Positions 1-6,995 of a DNA stretch of 11,998 nt are shown here, in pieces. The translations under genes were made by a program, and so were the position numbers. The DNA lies in contig CANPBV010000047.1 in NCBI GenBank assembly GCA_947572405.1, positions 1 to 11,998 of the forward strand, given 5' to 3'. Source of the DNA: an uncultured Mycoplasmatota bacterium. GTDB lineage: Bacteria; Bacillota_I; Bacilli_A; RF39; UBA660. Numbering within the stretch: the stretch's first letter is position 1; each line of letters starts with the position of its first letter. The notes beneath the pieces are model-generated. The model saw only the letters and a program-made list of their open reading frames with translations. It did no database searches and had not been told where the DNA came from.

Positions 1-23
1 AAAAGGATTTTTACTTTTTTCAT
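1..23 (-). CDS. Possible start of a gene running off the left edge (partial)
   Basis: A minus-strand ATG at 21-23 opens a frame reading MKKVKIL up to the window edge. A GGGG tract at 31-34 lies 7 bases upstream and could serve as a weak ribosome binding site. An alternative ATG at 34-36 opens another frame (MGILNEKSKNPF). The first reads more like a typical gene start. Only seven codons are visible, so no product can be proposed and the call is tentative. Confidence 0.3.
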
Positions 24-74
24 TCAAAATCCCCATAACTCTTTACACTAAGTAAGTAAGTAACTAATATACCA

Positions 75-106
75 AAAAGAGTTTTGAACTTTTTCAAAAC
101 TTTTTT
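75..106 (-). terminator. Rho-independent terminator after murC (bidirectional shape)
   Basis: The arms at 80-88 and 93-101 (AGTTTTGAA and TTCAAAACT) pair perfectly around a 4-base loop. The stem extends through flanking A and T runs to 75 and 106. Read on the minus strand it ends in a T run, so it can stop the transcript that leaves murC five bases upstream. The flanking A/T runs would also let it act on the plus strand, but no plus-strand gene is seen. Confidence 0.75.
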
Positions 107-110
107 CTTA

Positions 111-1421
111 TTAGGCCTCCAAAATTTCTTTTAATCTTTTTTCATATTCATCCTGTAATACATAAATATCTTTACTACTCATAAATAATAAAACCGCATT
201 TTTATGCTTTAATAATTTATCTACAGTATCTAAAGTAATATATTCTCCATTATTTAATTGTTTCAAAATCACTTCATATGTAATATCATCATACCCAATT
301 TCTTCTCGATCTACTCCAATATCCATAATATACGATTTATCAGCTAGGTTGAGCGCCTCTGCAAAATCATCCGCAAACTTTTTAGTCCTAGATAATGTAT
401 GTGTCTTTAAAATCGCAACGATTTCTTTATCTGGATACTTTTGCTTAGCTGCTTTAATCGTTAATTTCACCTCGGTTGGATGATGTGCATAATCATCTAT
501 TGTTACAATATCACCAATGATATTTTCCCTGAATCTTCTTTTGGCCCCACTAAATGTTTTTAAATTTTTTGCTACATCTTTGGCTTCCATTCTTTCATAA
601 TAGCAAACACTAATAACAGCCAAAGCATTTAATAGCATATGCTTTCCAAAAAGCGGTAGATCAAAATGCCCATAGTAATTACCTTCTACAAATACATCAA
701 ACTCTGTTCCATCATTCCTATATTCTACATCTTTAGCTAAAATATCATTATCCTCTTTTAATCCATAATAGAAAATCGGTTGATTTACGTCTAATGTATG
801 AGTATAAGGATCATCCCCGCAAGCAATTACCATTTTTTCAGCTTTATTCGCAAAGCTTTGATACGCATCAATAACATCATCAATATCTTTATAATAATCG
901 ATATGGTCTAATTCGATATTGTTAATAATGACATAGTTTGGATCATAATCTAAGAAATGTCTTTTATATTCACATGCTTCTAGTACAAAGTAAGAATTTT
1001 CTTTGCTCGCTTTTCCTGTGCCATCACCAATTAAATAATTGCACCCTGTAATATTGGATAACACATGAGATAACATCGCAGTTGTGGTTGTTTTTCCATG
1101 GCATCCAGAAATTGCAATTGTTTTAAACATCCCTGTTAATTTTGCAACCATTTCTTGATAAGTATATATTTTTAAATCTAGTTCTTTTGCTTTAACCAAT
1201 TCTGGATTATGATCATTAAAGGCATTGCCTTGCACAATAATCATACCAGGTTCTATATTTTTTTCATCAAATGGAAGAATCCGAATATTTTTTTCTAATA
1301 ACGCTTCTTCTGTAAAAAAATGATCTGGTTTATCACTCCCTTGAACGTCATATCCTAGGTCTTGCATAATTTGCGCTAAAGCACTCATACCAGTCCCTTT
1401 TATTCCTATAAAATGATACAT
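111..1421 (-). CDS. murC: UDP-N-acetylmuramate--L-alanine ligase (MurC), divergent
   Basis: MurC is a cytoplasmic ATP-dependent ligase that adds L-alanine to UDP-MurNAc in peptidoglycan precursor synthesis. Numbering here is from the longer possible start at 1430. The nucleotide-binding start GIKGTGMSALAQ is at 9-20, the Mur ATP loop SGCHGKTTTT at 108-117, FEACEY-like LEACEYKRHFL at 150-160, and DDYAHHPTE at 312-320. The length (436-439 residues) and layout match Bacillus MurC. Two motifs usually conserved differ: LKTHTLSRT stands where QPHxxxRT is expected (341-349), and FMSSKDI where MGAGDI is expected (416-422). I prefer the ATG at 1421 (protein starting MYHFIGIKG), because AGGAG at 1431-1435 is 9 bases from it but directly abuts the ATG at 1430. 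The gene follows tadC by only 32 bases with no terminator between, so it probably shares the tad transcript. Confidence 0.85.
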   Translation of the reverse strand: MYHFIGIKGTGMSALAQIMQDLGYDVQGSDKPDHFFTEEALLEKNIRILPFDEKNIEPGMIIVQGNAFNDHNPELVKAKELDLKIYTYQEMVAKLTGMFKTIAISGCHGKTTTTAMLSHVLSNITGCNYLIGDGTGKASKENSYFVLEACEYKRHFLDYDPNYVIINNIELDHIDYYKDIDDVIDAYQSFANKAEKMVIACGDDPYTHTLDVNQPIFYYGLKEDNDILAKDVEYRNDGTEFDVFVEGNYYGHFDLPLFGKHMLLNALAVISVCYYERMEAKDVAKNLKTFSGAKRRFRENIIGDIVTIDDYAHHPTEVKLTIKAAKQKYPDKEIVAILKTHTLSRTKKFADDFAEALNLADKSYIMDIGVDREEIGYDDITYEVILKQLNNGEYITLDTVDKLLKHKNAVLLFMSSKDIYVLQDEYEKRLKEILEA

Positions 1422-1430
1422 ATTTTTCAT

Positions 1431-1435
1431 CTCCT
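1431..1435 (-). promoter_or_regulatory. Ribosome binding site of murC (decides the start)
   Basis: The minus strand reads AGGAG here. It touches the ATG at 1430 with no spacer but lies 9 bases before the ATG at 1421. Normal spacing therefore selects the second ATG and removes three residues from the longest reading. Confidence 0.65.
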
Positions 1436-1453
1436 ATTACTATTATACTTCAA

Positions 1454-2149
1454 TTAAGCAAAAAAATTAAGCAGAAATGGTCCTAAAATGAGAATCATGA
1501 TAAGTGGTACCACGAATAATACTGAAATAATGCTTATTTTATTGGGAATCTTATTAATTTGCCCTTTAATTTCTAATATCTGCTTATCTCTTAAAAAAGC
1601 AATCTGACTATACATGGTATCTAAAATACTGCTTCCGAAAATATTAGTTTGTGTAATATTTAAGATAATGTTATTAACTGTTTCTGAGGGGATTCTTTTC
1701 TTCATATCTTCCAATGCTTCTAGTAAAGATTTTCCAAAATGAACCTCTAATAGAGCCCTTTTAAATTCGTCTGATAATTCTGACTTCACATTGGCAACTG
1801 TTACTTCTAATGAATTTTCTAGATTTCTTCCCGATTCCAAAGTCAATGTCAAAATTTCAAAAAAATATAGTGCCTCATGATCCAATTTTCGAATACGGGC
1901 TTTTAATGGTTTTGTGATAATCAAATAATAATATGCATAATACCAACCAAGTGTAATCGCAGGCGCAAAAATATAGGCATGCTTAGATTCATATAATACA
2001 ACTAGAAACACAATCAAAGAAGAAAGCAATTGAAGATTAATAAATGTCGTAGCATCAAGTTTGGATTTTCCGCCTAACATATTAATCTGCATCCCTATCC
2101 TATTTAAGTCTTTTTCACGATAAATTTTTCGAATAATATTATTTTTCAA
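1454..2149 (-). CDS. tadC: TadC-like type II secretion F-family membrane protein
   Basis: This is an inner-membrane platform protein of the Tad/Flp pilus machine, the partner of TadB and of the TadA ATPase. Membrane helices lie at about 36-54, 58-77 and 207-228. The T2SSF domain spans about 95-225, with the typical helical segment ALYFFEILTLTLESG at 93-107 and NIFGSSILDTM at 169-179. At 231 residues it is shorter than many TadC proteins (roughly 300). The start codon is TTG at 2147-2149: TGA blocks the frame two codons upstream, and the next internal Met (residue 20) would lose part of the N-terminal region. AGGA inside the last codons of the upstream gene lies 11 bases before TTG, which suggests translational coupling. 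The assignment as TadC rather than a second TadB rests on gene order (after tadB). Confidence 0.8.
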   Translation of the reverse strand: MKNNIIRKIYREKDLNRIGMQINMLGGKSKLDATTFINLQLLSSLIVFLVVLYESKHAYIFAPAITLGWYYAYYYLIITKPLKARIRKLDHEALYFFEILTLTLESGRNLENSLEVTVANVKSELSDEFKRALLEVHFGKSLLEALEDMKKRIPSETVNNIILNITQTNIFGSSILDTMYSQIAFLRDKQILEIKGQINKIPNKISIISVLFVVPLIMILILGPFLLNFFA

Positions 2150-2155
2150 TTTTCA

Positions 2156-3670
2156 TCACATCCTAACCGCCATAATTTTTCTAACACATATGATGTAAGC
2201 AACATATAAAACGATGATAAGAAAAGATAACATAAATCCAAGTGGAGTCGTAAAAAATGGCAAGAAATATTCTGGATTGATTACACTTACAAAAATTGCA
2301 AATAAAACTGGCACACAAAATAGTACATACATGATCATTTTAGAACTACTAGTCAGGGATTCTAGTTCTAGCCATAATTTCTTTTTGTTGAATAGTGATT
2401 CTTCAATAGAAGAAAATACTTTAATGATATTCCCACCTGTTTTATTTAAAATGCTTAAAGAGGCTGTTAAATAATTGACTTCTTCTAATTTAATTCGATC
2501 AGAAAATCTTTCGAAAACAACATCCACAGAAAGTCCATAAGAAAGTTCAGCACGCATTTTTCTAAACTCTTTGGCTATTGCACCATCTAATTCGGTCATT
2601 ACTAATTCAATTGCTTGGGTAATACTTCTTCCAGATTTAAATGCATTATTCATAATAATAATAGCCTGTAGTAAATCATTTTCAATATGTTTCCGATGTA
2701 ATTTATATTTTGAAATGTATAAAATATCTGGGACAAAGAAGCCAAATAGAAATGGGAAAATAATTTCATAAGAATTTATAAGTTCTATTTGTAAGGTAGA
2801 AGAAATAATCGCAATTACCACAAACAAAATAGCAATTAATATTTTAGCAGATACAAAGTCTACTCCCTTCCTAGTTTCATCTCCCATAATTCCAACATAT
2901 TTTTCATAACGATCCGAATATTTTTTTAGGAAAACCGATTTTGAAACATATTTGCTAATTCGTTTTAATAATTTTGCGTAAAATTGATAATATCGATCAA
3001 ACAAAGATAAAGAGTGATCATTTAATGAATCAATGCTATATTTTTTGATTCTTTGTTCTAGTTTTACGCTTTTTCTATAAGATAACATCGCTAATATAAT
3101 GCCTATTAAAGTAGCTATAATTCCTAGCTGAATTAAAATAACACCAAATGTATCATCTCTTACAACATTGATCATCATGGTTTTGGTTGTTACATTTCCA
3201 GCACTATCGCTGACGGTATAAACCAATTTTTTTAATCCAATTTCTTCAAAATCCAACTCTTCTACATTGGTTGTTACTTGTTCTAATAAGTCCCCATCCT
3301 GTGTATCGTAAGCTTTTACATCTGCCATTGGATAAAGAACGGAACCAACTTTCATTTTTAGAGAATCGCTTCCAAGCAAGATAACGGGGGCATCTTTGTC
3401 TATTTTATAAATTCCACTCTCTATTTCTGTTTTTCGGTTATAATAATCATAGGATTCTATTTTGATTTTGTAAGTCCCAGTTTCATCCAATACCATATTA
3501 ACTGGTTTTCCATCATCAATACTTTCGCTACTACTTGGAACACCATTTTTAAAAATTGTATAAGTATATCGCATGGTTAATTCACTAGGAGTATATGTAA
3601 CCGTTAAATCCAGATTTGTCGGTTTTTCCTGAGCCTCTAAACTAAAACCGGTCTGAACCTGATTGTCCAC
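2156..3670 (-). CDS. tadB: TadB-like platform protein with N-terminal Ig-like domains
   Basis: The C-terminal two thirds is a T2SSF/TadB platform protein. Helices lie at about 175-197, 273-293, 302-319, 445-465 and 474-496, with a cytoplasmic T2SSF domain at about 325-445 (LLQAIIIMNNAFKSGRSI, 333-350). Ahead of it are about 170 residues of beta-rich sequence: an Ig-like domain (about 5-90), then a DUF5011-like domain (about 92-170) with the pattern APVILLG, YDTQDGDL, YTVSDSAGNV. The positively charged loop after the first helix puts the Ig domains outside the cell, yet there is no signal peptide. The start is GTG at 3668-3670, with AGGTG just upstream. A TAG lies in the same frame 15 bases upstream; it is the tadA stop, so the protein cannot start earlier. 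The stop TGA precedes the TTG start of tadC by 6 bases. TadB proteins are usually about 300 residues, so this one is about 200 longer. Confidence 0.85.
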   Translation of the reverse strand: MDNQVQTGFSLEAQEKPTNLDLTVTYTPSELTMRYTYTIFKNGVPSSSESIDDGKPVNMVLDETGTYKIKIESYDYYNRKTEIESGIYKIDKDAPVILLGSDSLKMKVGSVLYPMADVKAYDTQDGDLLEQVTTNVEELDFEEIGLKKLVYTVSDSAGNVTTKTMMINVVRDDTFGVILIQLGIIATLIGIILAMLSYRKSVKLEQRIKKYSIDSLNDHSLSLFDRYYQFYAKLLKRISKYVSKSVFLKKYSDRYEKYVGIMGDETRKGVDFVSAKILIAILFVVIAIISSTLQIELINSYEIIFPFLFGFFVPDILYISKYKLHRKHIENDLLQAIIIMNNAFKSGRSITQAIELVMTELDGAIAKEFRKMRAELSYGLSVDVVFERFSDRIKLEEVNYLTASLSILNKTGGNIIKVFSSIEESLFNKKKLWLELESLTSSSKMIMYVLFCVPVLFAIFVSVINPEYFLPFFTTPLGFMLSFLIIVLYVAYIICVRKIMAVRM

Positions 3671-3685
3671 AAAATCACCTACTTT

Positions 3686-5011
3686 CTATTCAAATATATC
3701 GGTAAGAGTATTAATACCTCTCGATTTTATTACTTTATAAACATTCGGAATACGATCATGTAAAATAAATTCTCCTAGAACATCCCCATTTTCTTTCACA
3801 CCATCTTGCCTAAATGTAAATATTTCTTCCATTTTAATAGCGTCATTTTCAATTCCAGTAATTTCACAAATACTGGTTACTTTTCTTCTTCCATCTGTTA
3901 ATCTAGATACCTGCACAACAATGTTGATTGCTCCCTCAATGTATTCTCGAATTGCTCGAATTGGTATCTCCATTCCAGCCATTAATACCATTGTCTCTAA
4001 ACGATTTAAGGCATCAATTGGGCTGTTGGCATGCATTGTTGTTAAAGATCCATTATGTCCTGTATTCATTGCTTGCAACATATCAAATGCTTCTTTTCCA
4101 CGCACTTCCCCAACAATGATACGATCAGGTCTCATACGAAGGGAATTGATCACCAAGTCTCGAATGGTAATTGCCCCTTCCCCCTCATAATTGGTTAATC
4201 TCGTTTCTAGTGAAATAACATGTTCCTGCTCCAATTTAAGCTCTGCTGCATCCTCAATCGTAATAATTCTTTCATGAGGCGAGATAAAGGATGATAATAC
4301 ATTTAAAAGAGTTGTTTTTCCACTTCCCGTTCCTCCACAGATAATGATATTTAGTTTTGCTTCTACACAAGCTTCTAAAAATCTCGCCATATAAGGAGTT
4401 AATGCTCCCGTTCTTAAAAAATCTTCAATATTGGCTAGCTCTTCTTTAAATTTACGTATGGTTAAAACTGGTCCATTTAAAGAAAGTGGCGGAATAACAG
4501 CGTTTAATCTAGACCCATCTACAAGTCTTGCATCGACCATTGGATTCGCAGTATCAATTGTTCTTCCAAGCGGCTGAATCATTCTTTGGATGGTTCTTAA
4601 AATGTGATCTTCATTGATAAAAGAAATACTATTGTCCCTTACAACTCGACCTTCTAATTCGATATAAATTTCATCTTTTCCATTCACCATAATTTCAGTA
4701 ATATCATGGTCTTCTAATAATTCTGTTAATGGCCCATTCCCGCTAATTTCATTATCAATCAAATTATATAAATAACTTCGTTCTACATTTGATAAGTCAT
4801 AACCATCTATTGTTTTGTCAATCTCCGTCTTAACAAAATCCGTCATATCTCTTGCTTTTGTAATATTATTATCGATTAAGTTTTGAATAATTTTAGTACG
4901 AAGTTCATCTAGCAATATTTTATTTGGAAATGCTTCATAATCTGAAACATAAGCAACTTCTGGAGTTTCTATTTGAACATCAAACTCTTCTACAAATTTT
5001 TTCTTTGCCAT
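3686..5011 (-). CDS. tadA: TadA/CpaF-type secretion ATPase
   Basis: A cytoplasmic hexameric ATPase of the type II/IV secretion superfamily that powers assembly of Tad/Flp pili through the TadB-TadC platform. The N-terminal domain (about 30-210) contains GPLTELLEDHDITEIMVNG (93-111), a hallmark of CpaF proteins. The catalytic core shows Walker A GGTGSGKT (226-233), the Asp box RIITIEDAAEL (248-258), Walker B RIIVGEVRG (297-305) and the His box GHNGSLTTMHANSP (318-331). All expected residues are present and the length (441) is normal. ATG at 5009-5011 is preceded by AGGAGG with a 6-base spacer. It sits 10 bases after the TadZ-like gene and 15 bases before tadB, which continues in the same reading frame after the TAG stop. 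Confidence 0.95.
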   Translation of the reverse strand: MAKKKFVEEFDVQIETPEVAYVSDYEAFPNKILLDELRTKIIQNLIDNNITKARDMTDFVKTEIDKTIDGYDLSNVERSYLYNLIDNEISGNGPLTELLEDHDITEIMVNGKDEIYIELEGRVVRDNSISFINEDHILRTIQRMIQPLGRTIDTANPMVDARLVDGSRLNAVIPPLSLNGPVLTIRKFKEELANIEDFLRTGALTPYMARFLEACVEAKLNIIICGGTGSGKTTLLNVLSSFISPHERIITIEDAAELKLEQEHVISLETRLTNYEGEGAITIRDLVINSLRMRPDRIIVGEVRGKEAFDMLQAMNTGHNGSLTTMHANSPIDALNRLETMVLMAGMEIPIRAIREYIEGAINIVVQVSRLTDGRRKVTSICEITGIENDAIKMEEIFTFRQDGVKENGDVLGEFILHDRIPNVYKVIKSRGINTLTDIFE

Positions 5012-5021
5012 AATATGCCTC

Positions 5022-5783
5022 CTATTTTTTTTCTTTCACTAAGGATGTAGCCATATTTTTAAAACTATCTATTGTTTTTTTATGTTTAGAAGCAATTCCC
5101 TTATGGAGTGTTAAAATATTTCCATCTAAGATATATTTGTCAATGTTTTTTAAATAAAAGTTTTTGGGAATCACATAATCAATACTTCCTTTTAAAATAT
5201 TTTTGACATCATACTTTGAAAAATGTTCTTTCCCAGGATGCGTTGCTTCATTTAAAATAATTTTATAATTATCTTGTTCCATATCTTTATGAATCGCAAT
5301 TCTAGTAGCCATGTTTTTTAAGTTAGCTGGATCATTATTCATGACATATAATACCTGATCACTTGCATCTAAAGCTACTAAAGTAATATCATTTAAAAAA
5401 TGATTTGTATCAATTAAAATAACATCATACCTATAAATCACCTTTGATAAAACCACAGATATATATTTACTTCCTACTTTAGTCGCATTTCTGGGATCCT
5501 TTGGAGATGGAATAACATCGATATAATCATTATATTTTACTAAGTATCTGTCTATATTGTCAAAACGATTACTGTTAAGATCGTCTATTAATCGATAAAT
5601 ATCCTGTTCATTTGGAATATTTAAAGAAAGGGCAATTGTTCCACCATATAAGTCCAAATCAATAATGAGCACTTTCTTTTTTTGAAGACTAAAAATACCT
5701 GCTAAATTTAAAAGTGTTGTTGTTTTTCCCGTTCCTCCTTTTACAGAGGCAACCGTAAATACCTTTGCTTTTTCTAAAGACAT
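5022..5783 (-). CDS. tadZ: TadZ/CpaE-like ParA/MinD ATPase
   Basis: A P-loop ATPase of the SIMIBI class (ParA/MinD). In tad loci this protein (TadZ/CpaE) is thought to position the pilus machine at the cell pole. The deviant Walker A motif KGGTGKTT is at 15-22 with the signature lysine K15. Switch DLDLYGG lies at 42-48 and Walker B VILIDTN at 121-127. The 253-residue length has no room for the receiver-like N-terminal domain found in many CpaE/TadZ proteins, so only the ATPase domain is present. ATG at 5781-5783 has GAGG 6 bases upstream. One base separates it from the preceding pseudopilin gene, and tadA follows after 10 bases, so this is a tightly packed operon. By sequence alone it could be a general ParA/MinD protein; the context makes TadZ the better reading. 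Confidence 0.85.
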   Translation of the reverse strand: MSLEKAKVFTVASVKGGTGKTTTLLNLAGIFSLQKKKVLIIDLDLYGGTIALSLNIPNEQDIYRLIDDLNSNRFDNIDRYLVKYNDYIDVIPSPKDPRNATKVGSKYISVVLSKVIYRYDVILIDTNHFLNDITLVALDASDQVLYVMNNDPANLKNMATRIAIHKDMEQDNYKIILNEATHPGKEHFSKYDVKNILKGSIDYVIPKNFYLKNIDKYILDGNILTLHKGIASKHKKTIDSFKNMATSLVKEKK

Positions 5784-5784
5784 A

Positions 5785-6162
5785 TTATCCCTCTTTCTTA
5801 ATTCTTTTTTCCCCGTTTATAACTTCACCCTGGTAAGATAATTTTATAATGTGATCTTTTGCAAAAAAAATAGGATTGATTCTTTTTTCAACGCTCACAT
5901 ACACTTTTTCTTCTTGGATTTCCATTCTAATTTCATAAATATCCTGAATGTTCTCTTTTAACAAATGAGTCATATTAATTTTTACAGTTGCTTCCTCTTC
6001 TTTGATATGATCTAATGCATAAGAAATAGAATCCGTTATTGCATGTTCTATTTTCCGTTTTTCATTATAAGCAATTCCTAAATCTACAATTAGGCCAATC
6101 AATAACAATAAAAATGGCAATAAGATTAAAAATAGTACAAGAACTTGCCCCTTTTTATTCAT
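5785..6162 (-). CDS. TadE/TadF-like minor pseudopilin lacking Glu5
   Basis: A 125-residue protein with the type IV prepilin-like start KKGQVLVLFLILLP: a short basic leader, then Gly5, a presumed cleavage site, and one hydrophobic helix (about 6-31). The remaining 95 residues are polar and would lie outside the membrane. Minor Tad pseudopilins (TadE, TadF, TadG) share this plan and are processed by a prepilin peptidase. The mature position +5 is Leu rather than the Glu typical of such proteins; the neighbour upstream keeps Glu. ATG at 6160-6162 overlaps the upstream gene by 8 bases (ATGAATAA), and AGGG lies about 9 bases before it inside that gene, so the two are translationally coupled. Which member (TadF or TadG) it matches cannot be decided. 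Confidence 0.75.
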   Translation of the reverse strand: MNKKGQVLVLFLILLPFLLLLIGLIVDLGIAYNEKRKIEHAITDSISYALDHIKEEEATVKINMTHLLKENIQDIYEIRMEIQEEKVYVSVEKRINPIFFAKDHIIKLSYQGEVINGEKRIKKEG

Positions 6163-6490
6163 TCGATATCACCCTGCTCGCCTCTATTTGATAGTTCTTG
6201 CCTAAGATTCGATTCAGTCCTGGTGTATTCACTGCTACTTTTCTTGATAAAGTAATCGTAGTTGTTGTACTTTTGGTTTCTATATTTTTTATCAATTCTT
6301 TTTGAGTTACATAGTAATCTACTTCAGTCATTTTATTCTGTCTTACTAATTCAACTACATAGTCCAAATCATTTTCTAATGTATACTCTTTATAAAGAAT
6401 ATTTCCAAAGTCTATTGCTCCTAATATTAATAGCAATAAAACTGGTAATATTATAATAAATTCGACCAATGCTTGTCCTTTATTTTTCAT
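6155..6490 (-). CDS. tadE: TadE-like minor pseudopilin
   Basis: A 111-residue protein starting MKNKGQALVEFIIILP: basic leader, Gly5 before the presumed prepilin peptidase site, Glu at mature position +5, then a membrane helix (about 6-30). GQALVEFxxxLP is the hallmark of TadE-like pseudopilins. The polar remainder (about 31-111) would be outside the membrane. It is the first gene of the tad operon, with a promoter about 30 bases upstream (6519-6547). The ribosome binding site is weak (GTGGTAAG directly before the ATG at 6488-6490). It is not the major Flp pilin, which would be only about 50-70 residues long. Confidence 0.85.
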   Translation of the reverse strand: MKNKGQALVEFIIILPVLLLLILGAIDFGNILYKEYTLENDLDYVVELVRQNKMTEVDYYVTQKELIKNIETKSTTTTITLSRKVAVNTPGLNRILGKNYQIEASRVISNE

Positions 6491-6518
6491 CTTACCACAC
6501 TCTCATATTCTATATAAA

Positions 6519-6547
6519 ATTATATCAAATAATCCTTATTATCACAA
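6519..6547 (-). promoter_or_regulatory. SigmaA-type promoter of the tad operon
   Basis: The minus strand has TTGTGA (6542-6547), a 17-base spacer and a perfect TATAAT (6519-6524), with TGA just before the -10 box forming an extended -10. Transcription would start near 6512, about 20 bases before tadE. The -35 box directly follows the T run of the preceding terminator. Confidence 0.8.
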
Positions 6548-6574
6548 GAAAAAGTTCGGTTTTATCCAAACTTT
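6548..6574 (-). terminator. Rho-independent terminator of the XRE/membrane protein unit
   Basis: On the minus strand the arms AAAGTTTGG (6566-6574) and CCGAACTTT (6551-6559) pair over 9 positions, one of them G-T, around a 6-base loop, followed by TTTTTC. It separates the xre unit from the tad operon. Confidence 0.8.
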
Positions 6575-6684
6575 CATTTCAAATGTAAATTTTTTTTGAT
6601 GTGATCTATTACTTGCTCTTCTGTTTGACCTTGATTTCTTTTACCAATATAGATTTGTAAGTTCCTTAACTCTGATTGTGACAT
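6574..6684 (-). CDS. Possible 36-residue ORF, function unknown
   Basis: The ATG at 6682-6684 opens a 36-codon frame ending in TGA next to the terminator stem. The protein is hydrophilic and looks helical (MSQSELRNLQIYIGK at the start, QTEEQVIDHIKKN near the end), with no membrane segment. Its amino acid composition looks like real coding sequence. However, no ribosome binding site is visible before the ATG, and TAA lies three codons upstream in frame. It is either a small translated gene at the end of the xre unit or the surviving tail of an older gene. I do not recognise a family. Confidence 0.4.
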   Translation of the reverse strand: MSQSELRNLQIYIGKRNQGQTEEQVIDHIKKNLHLK

Positions 6685-6713
6685 ATTATCATTTTATTTT
6701 CAAAATGCAATTT

Positions 6714-6962
6714 TTATTTATTGTACTTCCTATAATTTTTAGCCAAAACTATCTCTCCTGTTAAATCTAATATCATTCCAACAAAAGCAATTATTCCACC
6801 TATTACAAAACCAATAGTTTGTGGCATAAACTCTTTAATAATAACAAATGATAATAGAACAACTATTAAACCTATTGTAGAGGCAATTCCTCCTGATAGC
6901 ATTAACTGATAACTTATTGTCTTTTCTTGTTTACATTTTTTCTTAAACTCTTTTTTATTCAT
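6714..6962 (-). CDS. Small two-helix membrane protein in the XRE unit
   Basis: An 82-residue protein with a basic, lysine-rich N-terminal tail (KKEFKKKCKQEK, 3-14), two hydrophobic helices (about 20-42 and 48-68) and a short basic tail (KNYRKYNK), so both ends are expected in the cytoplasm. No catalytic motif is visible and I do not recognise a named family. The ATG at 6960-6962 follows AAGGA by about 11 bases. It lies 33 bases downstream of the membrane-bound XRE regulator, on the same strand and with no terminator between, so the two are probably co-transcribed and may act together in the membrane. That link is inferred from position alone. Confidence 0.75.
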   Translation of the reverse strand: MNKKEFKKKCKQEKTISYQLMLSGGIASTIGLIVVLLSFVIIKEFMPQTIGFVIGGIIAFVGMILDLTGEIVLAKNYRKYNK

Positions 6963-6995
6963 ATTTTTACATTTCCTTCCATAACTGGTAAGTTG

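Noticed and set aside
49..64. Short TAAG tandem repeat
   Set aside because: Only about four imperfect units in AT-rich intergenic DNA; no sign of function.
1442..1470. Possible promoter directly before murC (TATAAT at 1442-1447 on the minus strand)
   Set aside because: The -35 region (TTAATT) is poor, and the predicted start would fall on the murC ribosome binding site.
2214..2771. Plus-strand open frames inside tadB
   Set aside because: They lie antisense to a clear TadB coding sequence, have no ribosome binding sites or family resemblance, and are explained by the minus-strand codon pattern.
3921..4190. Overlapping plus-strand open frames inside tadA
   Set aside because: Antisense to the conserved Walker B and His box region of TadA; shadows of that gene.
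6262..6456. Plus-strand open frame inside tadE
   Set aside because: Antisense to a well-supported pseudopilin gene, with no supporting signals.
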